A DNA stretch of 64,000 nucleotides from Paenibacillus thermotolerans (GTDB lineage: Bacteria > Bacillota > Bacilli > Paenibacillales > YIM-B00363), in assembly GCF_028745515.1 (NCBI RefSeq), contig NZ_JAQZSG010000015.1:50929-114928 (forward strand), given 5' to 3'. Shown here piece after piece: positions 14,875 through 22,456 of this stretch (its first letter is position 1; each line of letters starts with the position of its first letter). A program made the translations under genes and the position numbers. Below the pieces are notes generated by a model. The model ran no database searches. It saw only the letters and a program-made list of their open reading frames with translations, and was not told where the DNA came from.

Positions 14875-16230
14875 ATGCACTCCCCGCTAATGAAAAACCG
14901 CCCCTATGTCATGATTTGGCTGGCGCAAATCGCTTCTAATATAGGAGATCAATTTTACTCCATAGCGCTGCTGTGGTACTTGCTGCAGAAGGTCGATTCC
15001 CCTTCTTCGCTGAGCCTCTTAACGATTCCCGAGATGGCGGCCGGACTGCTGTTTTATATTGTCTTCGGCGCCGCGGCCGATCGGTACTCGCCGAGGCGGC
15101 TCATGATCGGCGCCGACCTTGCCCGGTTCGCGCTGATCGCCGTCGTATTTTTCTTGGCGCTTTCCGATGTCGGTGCGTTAGGGCCGTTTATGGCCGTGCA
15201 GTTCGGCATCGGGATGTTCGCTGCGCTGTTTTTTCCCGCACGAACGGTCGCGTTGCGCCGGGTCGTGCCGCCGGAGCAGCTGGCGCAGGCGAACGCGATC
15301 CAAGACTCGACCTTCCGCGCCGTCCGCATCGCCGCCCCGTTGGCGGTCGGCGCTCTGGCCGCCTTCGTCCCGCTGCATTGGCTGATGCTGGTGAACACGA
15401 TCTCTTACGTTGCATCCGCGGTGTTTATCCTTGCGGCGAATCATAAGGCCGGGCATGCCGCGCGTTACGGCGGAGCCAACGCTCTCGGCCCGGTCGACCC
15501 GCTTGGCGCGCCGGCGATTGAAGCGCCGCGCGCGAAGGAAACGGTTGCCGCCATTGCCCGGCGGTTTTCCGAGGACATTCGCTCGGCATTGAAAGAACTG
15601 CTCCGCAAACGCTCCCTCCTGTACACGCTGTTATTCGGAAATATGGGCTTTATCGCTTGGCAAGTGCTTTGGACGGTCGGGTTTCCGGTTTTGGCGGCGG
15701 AAGTCGCCTCCGGGGCCGGTTCCTCCGTTGCGTCGCCTGGAGGCGAGGCGAACGGCGGGCAGCTTGGCGTCATCGTGGGCAGTTACGGCGTAGGGAACTT
15801 AATCGGCAGCCTGCTGATGACCAGAATACCGGTGCGCACACCCATCTATTTCATCGTTGCAGGGTGGCTTCTGCTCGCCGCCGGCTACGGCATCATCGCT
15901 GCCGGCCACGCCTCCTTGTGGCTCGTCTATGTCGGCTCCGCGATTGCGGGTCTCGGCGGTCCGGTCATCGGCATCCCGCAGACGACAGCGATTCAAACCG
16001 AATCCGAGCCGGAAAATACGGGCAAAATTTTCTCGTTAAACATGCTGATGTTCACCGTGTTTTGCATCGGCTCTGCCGGCTTCGGCGCGCTGGGCTTCGG
16101 GAATCTCCCGGTGAGCGTCATGTTCTGGTGCGGCAGCGCGTTTCTCGCCGTCATGTGCGTCTCGGCGCTTCTCCTCTATGCCGGCGAGCGAAAAAAGCTC
16201 CCCGCCCCTGTTTCCGATCAAGCGATATAA
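14875..16230 (+). CDS. MFS transporter (drug or siderophore exporter-like)
   Basis: The product has 451 residues from the ATG at 14875 (AGAGGA upstream; a TTG at 14854 precedes it). It has about 12 hydrophobic helices. The N-terminus WLAQIASNIGDQFYSIALLWYL and the loop FGAAADRYSPRRLMIGADL match the DHA3/EntS-like branch of the major facilitator superfamily (motif A: G..aDr...R). The central loop (about 205-235) is cytoplasmic. The substrate cannot be predicted. It is probably monocistronic with its own terminator. Confidence 0.85.
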   Translation: MHSPLMKNRPYVMIWLAQIASNIGDQFYSIALLWYLLQKVDSPSSLSLLTIPEMAAGLLFYIVFGAAADRYSPRRLMIGADLARFALIAVVFFLALSDVGALGPFMAVQFGIGMFAALFFPARTVALRRVVPPEQLAQANAIQDSTFRAVRIAAPLAVGALAAFVPLHWLMLVNTISYVASAVFILAANHKAGHAARYGGANALGPVDPLGAPAIEAPRAKETVAAIARRFSEDIRSALKELLRKRSLLYTLLFGNMGFIAWQVLWTVGFPVLAAEVASGAGSSVASPGGEANGGQLGVIVGSYGVGNLIGSLLMTRIPVRTPIYFIVAGWLLLAAGYGIIAAGHASLWLVYVGSAIAGLGGPVIGIPQTTAIQTESEPENTGKIFSLNMLMFTVFCIGSAGFGALGFGNLPVSVMFWCGSAFLAVMCVSALLLYAGERKKLPAPVSDQAI

Positions 16231-16238
16231 TGCGGTTC

Positions 16239-16273
16239 GCCTCGCTCGCAGCTTTTGTGGGTGAGGCTTTTTT
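16239..16273 (+). terminator. Terminator after the MFS gene
   Basis: GCCTC, loop with inner pairing, GAGGC, then TTTTTT, ten bases after the stop. A weaker hairpin (CAGGA/TCCTG followed by TTTTTT) lies near 16350-16375. Otherwise 16276-16455 is AT-rich upstream DNA of the protease gene. Confidence 0.8.
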
Positions 16274-16455
16274 GTCATGTTTTCTAACCTTTAACGTTAG
16301 TAATATTTAACTTTATATAAATTAGGACTTCGTAACCGCTTCCATTACCAGGAAATTACTCCTGTTTTTTAGATTTCGAAAAAAATACACAGGAATACTG
16401 ACTTTTTTGTTAAATATATGTAACTTGTAGTGACATTACATGAAGGAGGCGTCTT

Positions 16456-18837
16456 ATGAAAAGTAAGAAACTTCTATCCGCTGCGATGGCAATGGCTCTC
16501 GGGATCGGCACCGTCGGTTCCGCAGCCATCGCCCCCGCCTTCGCATCGTTCGCGCCGAACGATGCGGCATCCTTATCCCGCGCCTACATACCTGGCGGGA
16601 CGTTCGATATGGGGGTGGTCAATGACGATAAATTGATCGCCATGCTGAAGCGGAACGGAACGATTCCGGCGAACGCTTCCCCCGAAACGGCGCGTGCAGC
16701 CCTGAAATCGTACTTGAACGGCAAGGCGTCCCATGCGGCGGCAGCCCAAAGCAATGGCGAGCTTTACAAGCAAGAGCGGAAGCGCGCGGAAGCGATGAAG
16801 GAAAATGCGAACGCAGGCGGATTGTTGAACGGCAGCGGCAAAAAGCTAGGCCAATCAACCGCGGTTCCGCCGGCGGCCGCTGAGCCGTGGAACGGCGGCA
16901 AGCGCGTCGACAAGGTGCTCGTGCTGCTCATTGAATACCCTGATTTCCCGCATAACGGCATCAAGCCCGAAGAAACGGACATGTACTACCAGGATTATTC
17001 GAAAGAGCACTACGAGCAAATGATATTCGGCTCGAACGGGTATACGGGACCGAACGGCGAAACGCTGATGTCCATGAAACAATATTACGAAGAGCAATCC
17101 GGCGGGAGCTATTCCGTGGAAGGAACGGTTGCAGGATGGTATACGGCAAGCAAGCCCGCCGCGGAATACGGCGCTAACGTTCCGGCTCCGGACGGCAACG
17201 ACAAGAACGCGCGCGGCCTCGTTAAAGAAGCGCTGCTTGCGGCTGCCAACGATCCTTCGATCGATCTGAAGCAGTTCGATCAGGAGGACCGTTACGATTT
17301 GGACGGCGACGGCAACTTCCGCGAGCCGGACGGCCTGATCGATCACCTGATGATCGTTCACTCCTCCGTCGGCGAAGAAGCGGGCGGGGGCTCGCTCGGC
17401 GGCGACGCGATCTGGTCGCACCGTTCCAACTTAGGCGGCGTTGCGGTGCTCCCGGGCACGTCCGCAGATGTCCCGTATTGGGACGGCATGCTCGGCGCTT
17501 ACGATTACACGATCGAGCCGGCTGACGGCGCGGCAGGCGTGTTCGCCCACGAATTCGGCCACGACCTCGGCTTGCCGGACGAATACGATACGATGTATAC
17601 CGGCGCCGGCGAAGCGGTCGGCTATTGGTCCATCATGGCCAGCGGTTCTTGGGCCGGCATCATCCCGGGAACGGAGCCGTCGGGCTTCAGCGCATGGGCC
17701 AAAGAGTTTCTGCAGGCGAACGTCGGCGGCAACTGGCTGACCGGCTCTTCCATACATGTCAACGACATCCCCGCTTCCGGCGTCGAATTCATACTGGATG
17801 AAGCGGTGACCAAAGGGGCGGGAAACGATGCCGTCCGTATTGATTTGCCGGAAAAGACGGTTGTCGTCAATACGCCCTACAGCGACCAATACGAATATTA
17901 CGGCGGCCGCGGCGATGAGCTGAACCGATCGATGACGGCTTCGCTGGATTTAACGTCGGCGGCGAGCGCGGCTCTAACGTTCAAAACCTGGTATCAAATC
18001 GAGAAGGATTGGGATTACGCCTCGATTCAGGTCCGTGAAGCGGACGGCTCCTGGACTTCGATCCAGGGGAATATTACGACATCGGAAAACCCGCACGGCC
18101 AAAATCCCGGCAACGGCATTACCGGCGATTCCGGCGGCTGGGTCGATGCAAGCTTTGACCTGTCTGCTTACGCGGGCAAGACCATCGAGCTTCGCTTCAA
18201 CTACTGGACGGACGTAGCGGTGTTCGAGAAGGGCTTCTATGTAGACGACATTTCCGTTACAGCCGACGGCGCAACGCTCTTGTTCGACAACGCAGAAGAA
18301 GAGCCCGTCTTTGCGCTTGACGGCTTTGCGAAGGATACCGGCACCTATCAGGCCGAGCACTACTACTTGCTCGAGTGGAGAAGCCATCGAGGAGCCGACC
18401 GAGGTCTCGCCCATATTTTGCGCGGCTCAAGCTTAATGTCATACGACGAAGGACTACTTGTATGGTACTTCGACGGCTCGGTCGACAACAACTGGACCGG
18501 CATTCATCCGGGCGACGGCTTCCTCGGGGTTGTCGACGCCGATCAGAAAGCCGTAAAATGGAGCGACCGCCTCGTGGCGTCCACCCGGTTCCAGCTGCAC
18601 GACGCGGCCTTCAGCCTGAAAAAAGCCGATGCGATGGAGCTGGATTATACGGCCCTCTACGGCGCAACGATTCGAGACAACAACTCTACGTTCAATCCGT
18701 TGTTTGAGGACAGCAAGTCGTATGCCAATCCGGAGCTGCCGGATGCCGGACGGAACATTACGCCGTACGGCTTGAAAATCCGGGTTGTCGGCGAAGCGTC
18801 CGACCGTTCCGCGGCGAAAGTGCTGCTGTTTAAGTAA
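16456..18837 (+). CDS. Immune inhibitor A-type M6 metalloprotease, secreted
   Basis: The product has 793 residues with a Sec signal peptide (KSKK, hydrophobic core, cut after about residue 31, AFA-SF). A propeptide-like region is followed by the M6 domain. The zinc motif HEFGHDLGLPDE (HExxHxxGxxD) is near residue 365. DGNGD-like acidic loops (DLDGDGNFREPDG) suggest calcium sites. The C-terminal half has beta-rich MAM/jelly-roll-like segments (GGWVDASFDLSAYAGKTIELRF). InhA proteins cleave antimicrobial peptides and host proteins, and secreted orthologues act as general scavenging proteases. AAGGAGG lies before the ATG. Confidence 0.92.
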   Translation: MKSKKLLSAAMAMALGIGTVGSAAIAPAFASFAPNDAASLSRAYIPGGTFDMGVVNDDKLIAMLKRNGTIPANASPETARAALKSYLNGKASHAAAAQSNGELYKQERKRAEAMKENANAGGLLNGSGKKLGQSTAVPPAAAEPWNGGKRVDKVLVLLIEYPDFPHNGIKPEETDMYYQDYSKEHYEQMIFGSNGYTGPNGETLMSMKQYYEEQSGGSYSVEGTVAGWYTASKPAAEYGANVPAPDGNDKNARGLVKEALLAAANDPSIDLKQFDQEDRYDLDGDGNFREPDGLIDHLMIVHSSVGEEAGGGSLGGDAIWSHRSNLGGVAVLPGTSADVPYWDGMLGAYDYTIEPADGAAGVFAHEFGHDLGLPDEYDTMYTGAGEAVGYWSIMASGSWAGIIPGTEPSGFSAWAKEFLQANVGGNWLTGSSIHVNDIPASGVEFILDEAVTKGAGNDAVRIDLPEKTVVVNTPYSDQYEYYGGRGDELNRSMTASLDLTSAASAALTFKTWYQIEKDWDYASIQVREADGSWTSIQGNITTSENPHGQNPGNGITGDSGGWVDASFDLSAYAGKTIELRFNYWTDVAVFEKGFYVDDISVTADGATLLFDNAEEEPVFALDGFAKDTGTYQAEHYYLLEWRSHRGADRGLAHILRGSSLMSYDEGLLVWYFDGSVDNNWTGIHPGDGFLGVVDADQKAVKWSDRLVASTRFQLHDAAFSLKKADAMELDYTALYGATIRDNNSTFNPLFEDSKSYANPELPDAGRNITPYGLKIRVVGEASDRSAAKVLLFK

Positions 18838-18850
18838 ATACTGACCGAGA

Positions 18851-18886
18851 GCCTTAAGAAGCCGCTGCGCTTCCTAAGGCTTTTTT
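18851..18886 (+). terminator. Terminator after the M6 protease gene
   Basis: GCCTTAAGAAG, loop, CTTCCTAAGGC, then TTTTTT, 13 bases after the stop. Confidence 0.92.
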
Positions 18887-18970
18887 AATATCCCGCAAAA
18901 AAAAGATTGTTCACGTCCGCAGGCTTGTTAATGGTAAAATGTGGCCAATATATAGGGAAGGAAGATTACA

Positions 18971-19432
18971 ATGACATCGCCGTTTCAATCGATGATAAAG
19001 CATATGATATGGGCGAACGAACGCATCATTCGCCGATTGTCCGAATGCGGCAACGCTCCTGCCGGGGCCGTTCGCTGGATGTCGCATATACTGGGAGCGG
19101 AGAAGGTATGGCTTGCCCGCTTGCACGGCGAAGACGCTTCCGCATTGCCGATCTGGCCGGAGCTCTCGCTATCCGAATGCGCGGCGGCGGCGGGCGACAA
19201 TGCGGCGCGTTTCGAACGGCTTGCGGAACGTCTCGACGAAGCGGAGCTTCAGCGGCTCGCAATATATCGCAACAGCACCGGAACGGAGTTCCGCACCTCT
19301 GTCGCGGATATGCTGACTCAAGTCTTGATGCATGGATCGTACCACCGCGGCCAAATCAATGCGGCCTTGCGCGGCGCGGGCTTCGAGCCGGTCGGCGTGG
19401 ATTACATTATGTACGCCCGCGAAAGGCAATAA
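18971..19432 (+). CDS. DinB-family protein
   Basis: The product has 153 residues and the four-helix DinB/YfiT-like fold. Three candidate metal-site histidines or helices are visible: MIKHMIWANERI (helix 1), WMSHILGAEKVWLARL (helix 2) and MLTQVLMHGSYHRGQINAALR (helix 4, HxxxHRGQ). DinB-type proteins are metal-dependent hydrolases or bacillithiol/thiol S-transferases. The exact reaction here is unknown. GGAAGGAAG lies before the ATG. The CDF leader promoter starts at its stop codon. Confidence 0.86.
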   Translation: MTSPFQSMIKHMIWANERIIRRLSECGNAPAGAVRWMSHILGAEKVWLARLHGEDASALPIWPELSLSECAAAAGDNAARFERLAERLDEAELQRLAIYRNSTGTEFRTSVADMLTQVLMHGSYHRGQINAALRGAGFEPVGVDYIMYARERQ

Positions 19433-19462
19433 TTGCATCGCGGCGCGGTTTCGTGATATGAT
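19433..19462 (+). promoter_or_regulatory. Promoter for the CDF leader transcript
   Basis: TTGCAT (19433-19438), 18-bp spacer, TATGAT (19457-19462) with a TG giving an extended -10. It would start a leader of about 135 nt before the CDF gene. Confidence 0.65.
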
Positions 19463-19492
19463 TACAGAACCTTTATAGGAAGTGATGCTTTT

Positions 19493-19546
19493 ATGAATTC
19501 TGCCATAATTGTAAATACTTATATAACAAACCAAACCCTTGACTGA
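19493..19546 (+). CDS. Possible 17-residue leader peptide before the CDF gene
   Basis: ATG at 19493 preceded by AGGAAGTGAT opens 17 codons rich in Ile, Asn and Thr (ends TNQTLD). Its TGA falls in the loop of a strong terminator hairpin. Translation would therefore interfere with the hairpin, as in attenuators. Coding status is inferred from layout only. Confidence 0.4.
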   Translation: MNSAIIVNTYITNQTLD

Positions 19547-19567
19547 AACAAGTCAAGGGTTTTTGTT
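19533..19567 (+). terminator. Leader terminator upstream of the CDF gene
   Basis: AAACCCTTGACT, 5-nt loop, AAGTCAAGGGTTTTTG: a nearly perfect stem followed by T residues, 37 nt before the CDF start. It may end the short leader transcript rather than the dinB message, since a promoter lies between. Confidence 0.85.
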
Positions 19568-19603
19568 TCCCGTCGGCAACTTTTCTGCAGGAGGTCATCA
19601 TTT

Positions 19604-20494
19604 ATGCGCTCGGAGAACAACTCGTCCATCGTCGCCGTTTGGATCAGCTTAATCAGCAATGTCATTTTAACCGTACTCAAAATTGTCGTGGGCGTGCTGT
19701 TTCAAAGCCAGGTGCTCGTTGCCGACGGCATACACAACGCAGGCGACGTCATCGCAACCGCGGCGGCTCTAAGCTCCATGCGGATCTCTAAGCGTCCCGC
19801 CGACAAGGATCATCCGTACGGCCACGGCAAGGCGGAGGTGCTCGGCTCGGCGTTCGTCGCCATTATCCTTGGACTTGCCGCCATCTATATGGGCTATCAC
19901 GCCGTAATCGCGTTCACCGAGGAGCCCGGCCACGCAAGCGTCGTCGCACTGATTGCAGCCGTTATATCACTCGTTTGGAAACAGGCATTGTACGTGTACA
20001 CGATTCGGCTTGGGAAGGTCGCAGGCAGCAAGGCGTTAATCGCTACTGCCTACGATCATCTGGCGGACGTTTACGCTTCTCTTGCGGCCGTAATCGGGAT
20101 CGGCCTGGCGATGCTCGGCGAGCTGTACGATATCCGTTATTTCATGTACGGCGATCCAGCCGCAGGAGTCATCGTTTCGCTGCTCGTATTGAAGCTTGCT
20201 TACGAAATGGGGCAAGAGGCGATCGACATTTTGATGGAGAAAAATGTCGGAGAAGACAAGCTGGGGGCATACGCCCAGCAAATTATGGCCGTGCCGCACG
20301 TTAAGCGGATTGACCGCCTCCGGGCAAGGGAGCACGGTCATTACATTCTCGTCGACGTGAGAGTCAGCATTCCGGCGGAGCTAAGCATTCAGGAAGGGCA
20401 CGACATTTCGCGGCAAATCAAAAAGTCGGTTATGGACCGGAACAACGACGTGGACGAGGTGCTGATACACCTGAATCCTTGGTATGAGGAGTGA
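19604..20494 (+). CDS. Cation diffusion facilitator (CDF) metal exporter
   Basis: The product has 296 residues with six membrane helices and a C-terminal cytoplasmic domain. Helix 2 carries VADGIHNAGDVIAT and helix 5 carries ATAYDHLADVYAS, the metal-site positions of CDF proteins. The loop DKDHPYGHGKAE is the family hallmark. The DxxxD pair in helix 5, with H/N and D in helix 2, differs from the Zn-type HxxxD. It resembles YeaB/YdfM (MneS/MneP) manganese exporters of Bacillus. Mn(II) export is therefore favoured, with Zn or Fe possible. GGAGG lies before the ATG. Confidence 0.86.
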   Translation: MRSENNSSIVAVWISLISNVILTVLKIVVGVLFQSQVLVADGIHNAGDVIATAAALSSMRISKRPADKDHPYGHGKAEVLGSAFVAIILGLAAIYMGYHAVIAFTEEPGHASVVALIAAVISLVWKQALYVYTIRLGKVAGSKALIATAYDHLADVYASLAAVIGIGLAMLGELYDIRYFMYGDPAAGVIVSLLVLKLAYEMGQEAIDILMEKNVGEDKLGAYAQQIMAVPHVKRIDRLRAREHGHYILVDVRVSIPAELSIQEGHDISRQIKKSVMDRNNDVDEVLIHLNPWYEE

Positions 20495-20537
20495 GAGATG
20501 ATATAATCGGGCTATAACATAAAATTTCGTCGTGAAG

Positions 20538-20580
20538 CACACGCCTTCTTCGCACAGCGCGGAGTATGGCGTGTTTTTTT
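20538..20580 (+). terminator. Terminator after the CDF gene
   Basis: CACACGCC, loop, GGCGTG, then TTTTTTT, about 45 bases after the stop. Confidence 0.85.
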
Positions 20581-20646
20581 GTGTCAATGAGGGGGTGGTT
20601 GGAAGTTGAAATATTTTTTTCATTAATTAACGGGGGGATTTAGCTG

Positions 20647-21291
20647 ATGGATGGAGATATCGCGTTTAACGAATTTATGTTGAAGCATATTGCCGAAAGC
20701 AGAGGCGACCGCAAAGCGCGTTTGTTGAAAGGGTTAGGACACGGGGAGACCGATTTTCTGAAAAACATCTGGTATCCGGCTGTCGGAAATTTCGATCATG
20801 TCTTTCCGGAATGGGAGATTCGCGATTACAAAGACGGCGTCCGCTATTTGGACATCGCTTATATGCCGGGAGTCGTGAAGGGCGTCGTAGAAGTTCAGGG
20901 GTACGGTCCTCACGCAAGGGATATTCCCAGATGGCGCTTTAAGGACGAAAGCCTGAGGCATTGCCACTTGGTGCTCGACGGTTGGACCGTGCTCCCTATC
21001 GCTTACGATCTGGTGCGCGACAACCCGCGGCTGTGCCAGCAGCTTGTGCTGTCCTTTATCGGCAAGTTCGTATCCCAGCAGCCGGTGCCGGACGATCTGA
21101 ACTGGCTTGGGAGTGAGGTCGTTCGCTTTGCCCGGCGGGTCCTTCGTCCGATTACTCCGCAAGAGGTAAGCGCTCATCTGAAGGTGAGCCCCAACTATGC
21201 GAGAAAACTGCTTCACCATCTCGTAGATAAAGGAATACTTAAGGTCGCAAGCGGCCAAGCAAGAATACGGACATACATCCTTGTGTACTAA
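20647..21291 (+). CDS. PD-(D/E)XK-like nuclease-fold domain fused to a winged helix
   Basis: The product has 214 residues. Residues about 60-135 read YLDIAYMPGVVKGVVEVQGYG, then RFKDESLRHCHLVLDGWTVLPI. This follows the strand order of Vsr/DUF559-type PD-(D/E)XK folds (D..., E-x-Q/K, R...D..R...L...GW.v...). The usual ExK lysine is Q, so catalysis is doubtful. Residues about 168-214 (ITPQEVSAHLKVSPNYARKLLHHLVDKGIL) form a winged helix. The pair suggests a DNA-binding regulator or a site-specific nuclease. GGGGGGA precedes the ATG. Annotated homologues in Paenibacillus are usually called transcriptional regulators. Confidence 0.7.
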   Translation: MDGDIAFNEFMLKHIAESRGDRKARLLKGLGHGETDFLKNIWYPAVGNFDHVFPEWEIRDYKDGVRYLDIAYMPGVVKGVVEVQGYGPHARDIPRWRFKDESLRHCHLVLDGWTVLPIAYDLVRDNPRLCQQLVLSFIGKFVSQQPVPDDLNWLGSEVVRFARRVLRPITPQEVSAHLKVSPNYARKLLHHLVDKGILKVASGQARIRTYILVY

Positions 21292-21316
21292 ACAATGATC
21301 TCCGCGGAACCGATAT
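21289..21316 (+). promoter_or_regulatory. Putative sigma-D (motility) promoter for yjfB
   Basis: TAAA (21289-21292, overlapping the previous stop), 16-bp gap, ACCGATAT (21309-21316), close to the TAAA-N15-GCCGATAA consensus. The position, 34 bp before a yjfB-like gene, fits motility control. Confidence 0.55.
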
Positions 21317-21349
21317 ACACATTGATGCCCAATTGCAAGGGGGTGCACC

Positions 21350-21526
21350 ATGGATATCGCAAGTTTGTCGACGAATTTGGCACAATCCGGTCTTGCCCAG
21401 GCTGTCGGGATCAGCGTGTTAAAGCTGGCCAAAGACAGCGCCGTCCAACAAGCTCAAGGGCTGGTGAAGGCGATGGAGCAAAGTGTCCATCCTCATTTGG
21501 GCGGCAAGCTCGACATCAGAGTGTAG
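21350..21526 (+). CDS. yjfB: YjfB-family putative motility protein
   Basis: The product has 58 residues: MDIASLSTNLAQSGLAQ, then SVLKLAKDSAVQQAQGLVKAMEQS, ending HPHLGGKLDIRV. The N-terminal MDIA.LS and the C-terminal 'HLGG.iDi' are the YjfB signature. The family is linked to motility regulons of Bacillales, but its function is unknown. AAGGGGG lies 6-7 nt before the ATG. A possible sigma-D promoter precedes it and a hairpin follows directly. Confidence 0.88.
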   Translation: MDIASLSTNLAQSGLAQAVGISVLKLAKDSAVQQAQGLVKAMEQSVHPHLGGKLDIRV

Positions 21527-21530
21527 CCTC

Positions 21531-21565
21531 AAGAACCCCGGTATTTTTACCGGGGTTCTTGGTTA
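21531..21565. terminator. Terminator-like hairpin after yjfB
   Basis: AAGAACCCCGGTA, TTTT, TACCGGGGTTCTT: a perfect 13-bp stem five bases after the yjfB stop. The downstream T content is modest. Confidence 0.75.
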
Positions 21566-21569
21566 CGCC

Positions 21570-22403
21570 GCCGAACATAGCAACACTACAGGTTGCTATT
21601 TGCCGTATAACAGGGGGCGCTGGTTTGTTAGCAACACCTGAAGTTGCTATTTGCCGCTTTCGGCCTCCTGGCCGGGCGTTTTGGAGCGAATAGCAACTCG
21701 TAGTGTGCCTAATTCTCAGCGCAGCGCAAAAAACAGGCCGATAGCCACTCGTAGTGTTGCTAATTCATATCCCGCCGAACATAGCAACACGACAGGTTGC
21801 TATTTGCCGTATAACAGGGGGCGCTGGTTTGTTAGCAACACCTGAAGTTGCTATTTGCCGCTTTCGGCCTCCCCGTCTGGCGTTTTGGAGCGAATAGCAA
21901 CTCGTAGTGTGCCTATTTCTCAGCGCAGCGCAAAAAACAGGCCGATAGCCACTCGTAGTGTTGCTAATTCATATCCCGCCGAACATAGCAACACTACAGG
22001 TTGCTATTTGCCGTATAACAGGAAGCGCTGTTTGTTAGCAACACCTGAAGTTGCTATTTGCCGCTTTCGGCCTCCTTGCCGGGCGTTTTGGAGCGAATAG
22101 CAACTCGTAGTGTGCCTATTTCTCAGCGCAGCGCAAAAAACAGGCCGATAGCCACTCGTAGTGTTGCTAATTCATAAACCGCCGAACATAGCAACACTAC
22201 AGGTTGCTATTTGCCGTATAACAGGAAGCGCTGTTTGTTAGCAACACCTGAAGTTGCTATTTGCCGCTTTCGGCCTCCTTGCCGGGCGTTTTGGAGCGAA
22301 TAGCAACTCGTAGTGTGCCTATTTCTCAGCGCAGCGCAAAAAACAGGCCGATAGCCACTCGTAGTGTTGCTAATTCATAAACATTACAGGTCGCTATATC
22401 CGC
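21570..22403. repeat. Tandem array of four ~204-bp units, each with four 21-bp palindromes (family B)
   Basis: Units start at 21570, 21774, 21978 and 22181 and are nearly identical. Each holds four quasi-palindromes of the form TAGCAAC-n7-GTTGCTA or diverged versions. In unit 1 their centres are 21588, 21639, 21701 and 21752, so spacings are 51, 62 and 51, with 40 to the next unit. Palindromes 3 and 4 are inverted relative to 1 and 2. A half-palindrome near 22381-22398 ends the array. The array lies between convergent yjfB and ugpB. Open frames inside are accidental. Confidence 0.95.
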
Positions 22404-22410
22404 CGCAATG

Positions 22411-22443
22411 CAAACAAGCCCCTGACCGAAACCGGTCAGGGGC
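22411..22443 (-). terminator. Terminator after the ugpB-like gene
   Basis: Minus strand: GCCCCTGACCGG, TTT, CCGGTCAGGGGC, then TTGTTTG, 13 bases after the stop. Confidence 0.85.
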
Positions 22444-22456
22444 TCTGTCGCCTCAC

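Noticed and set aside
19470..19603. yybP-ykoY manganese riboswitch before the CDF gene
   Set aside because: The conserved loops of that aptamer are absent. Only a short ORF and a terminator are seen.
21651..22100. Open frames inside the family B repeats
   Set aside because: They repeat with the unit and lack ribosome sites. Composition does not look like protein.
21570..22403. CRISPR-like array
   Set aside because: The segments between palindromes are the same in every unit, not unique spacers, and no cas gene is present.
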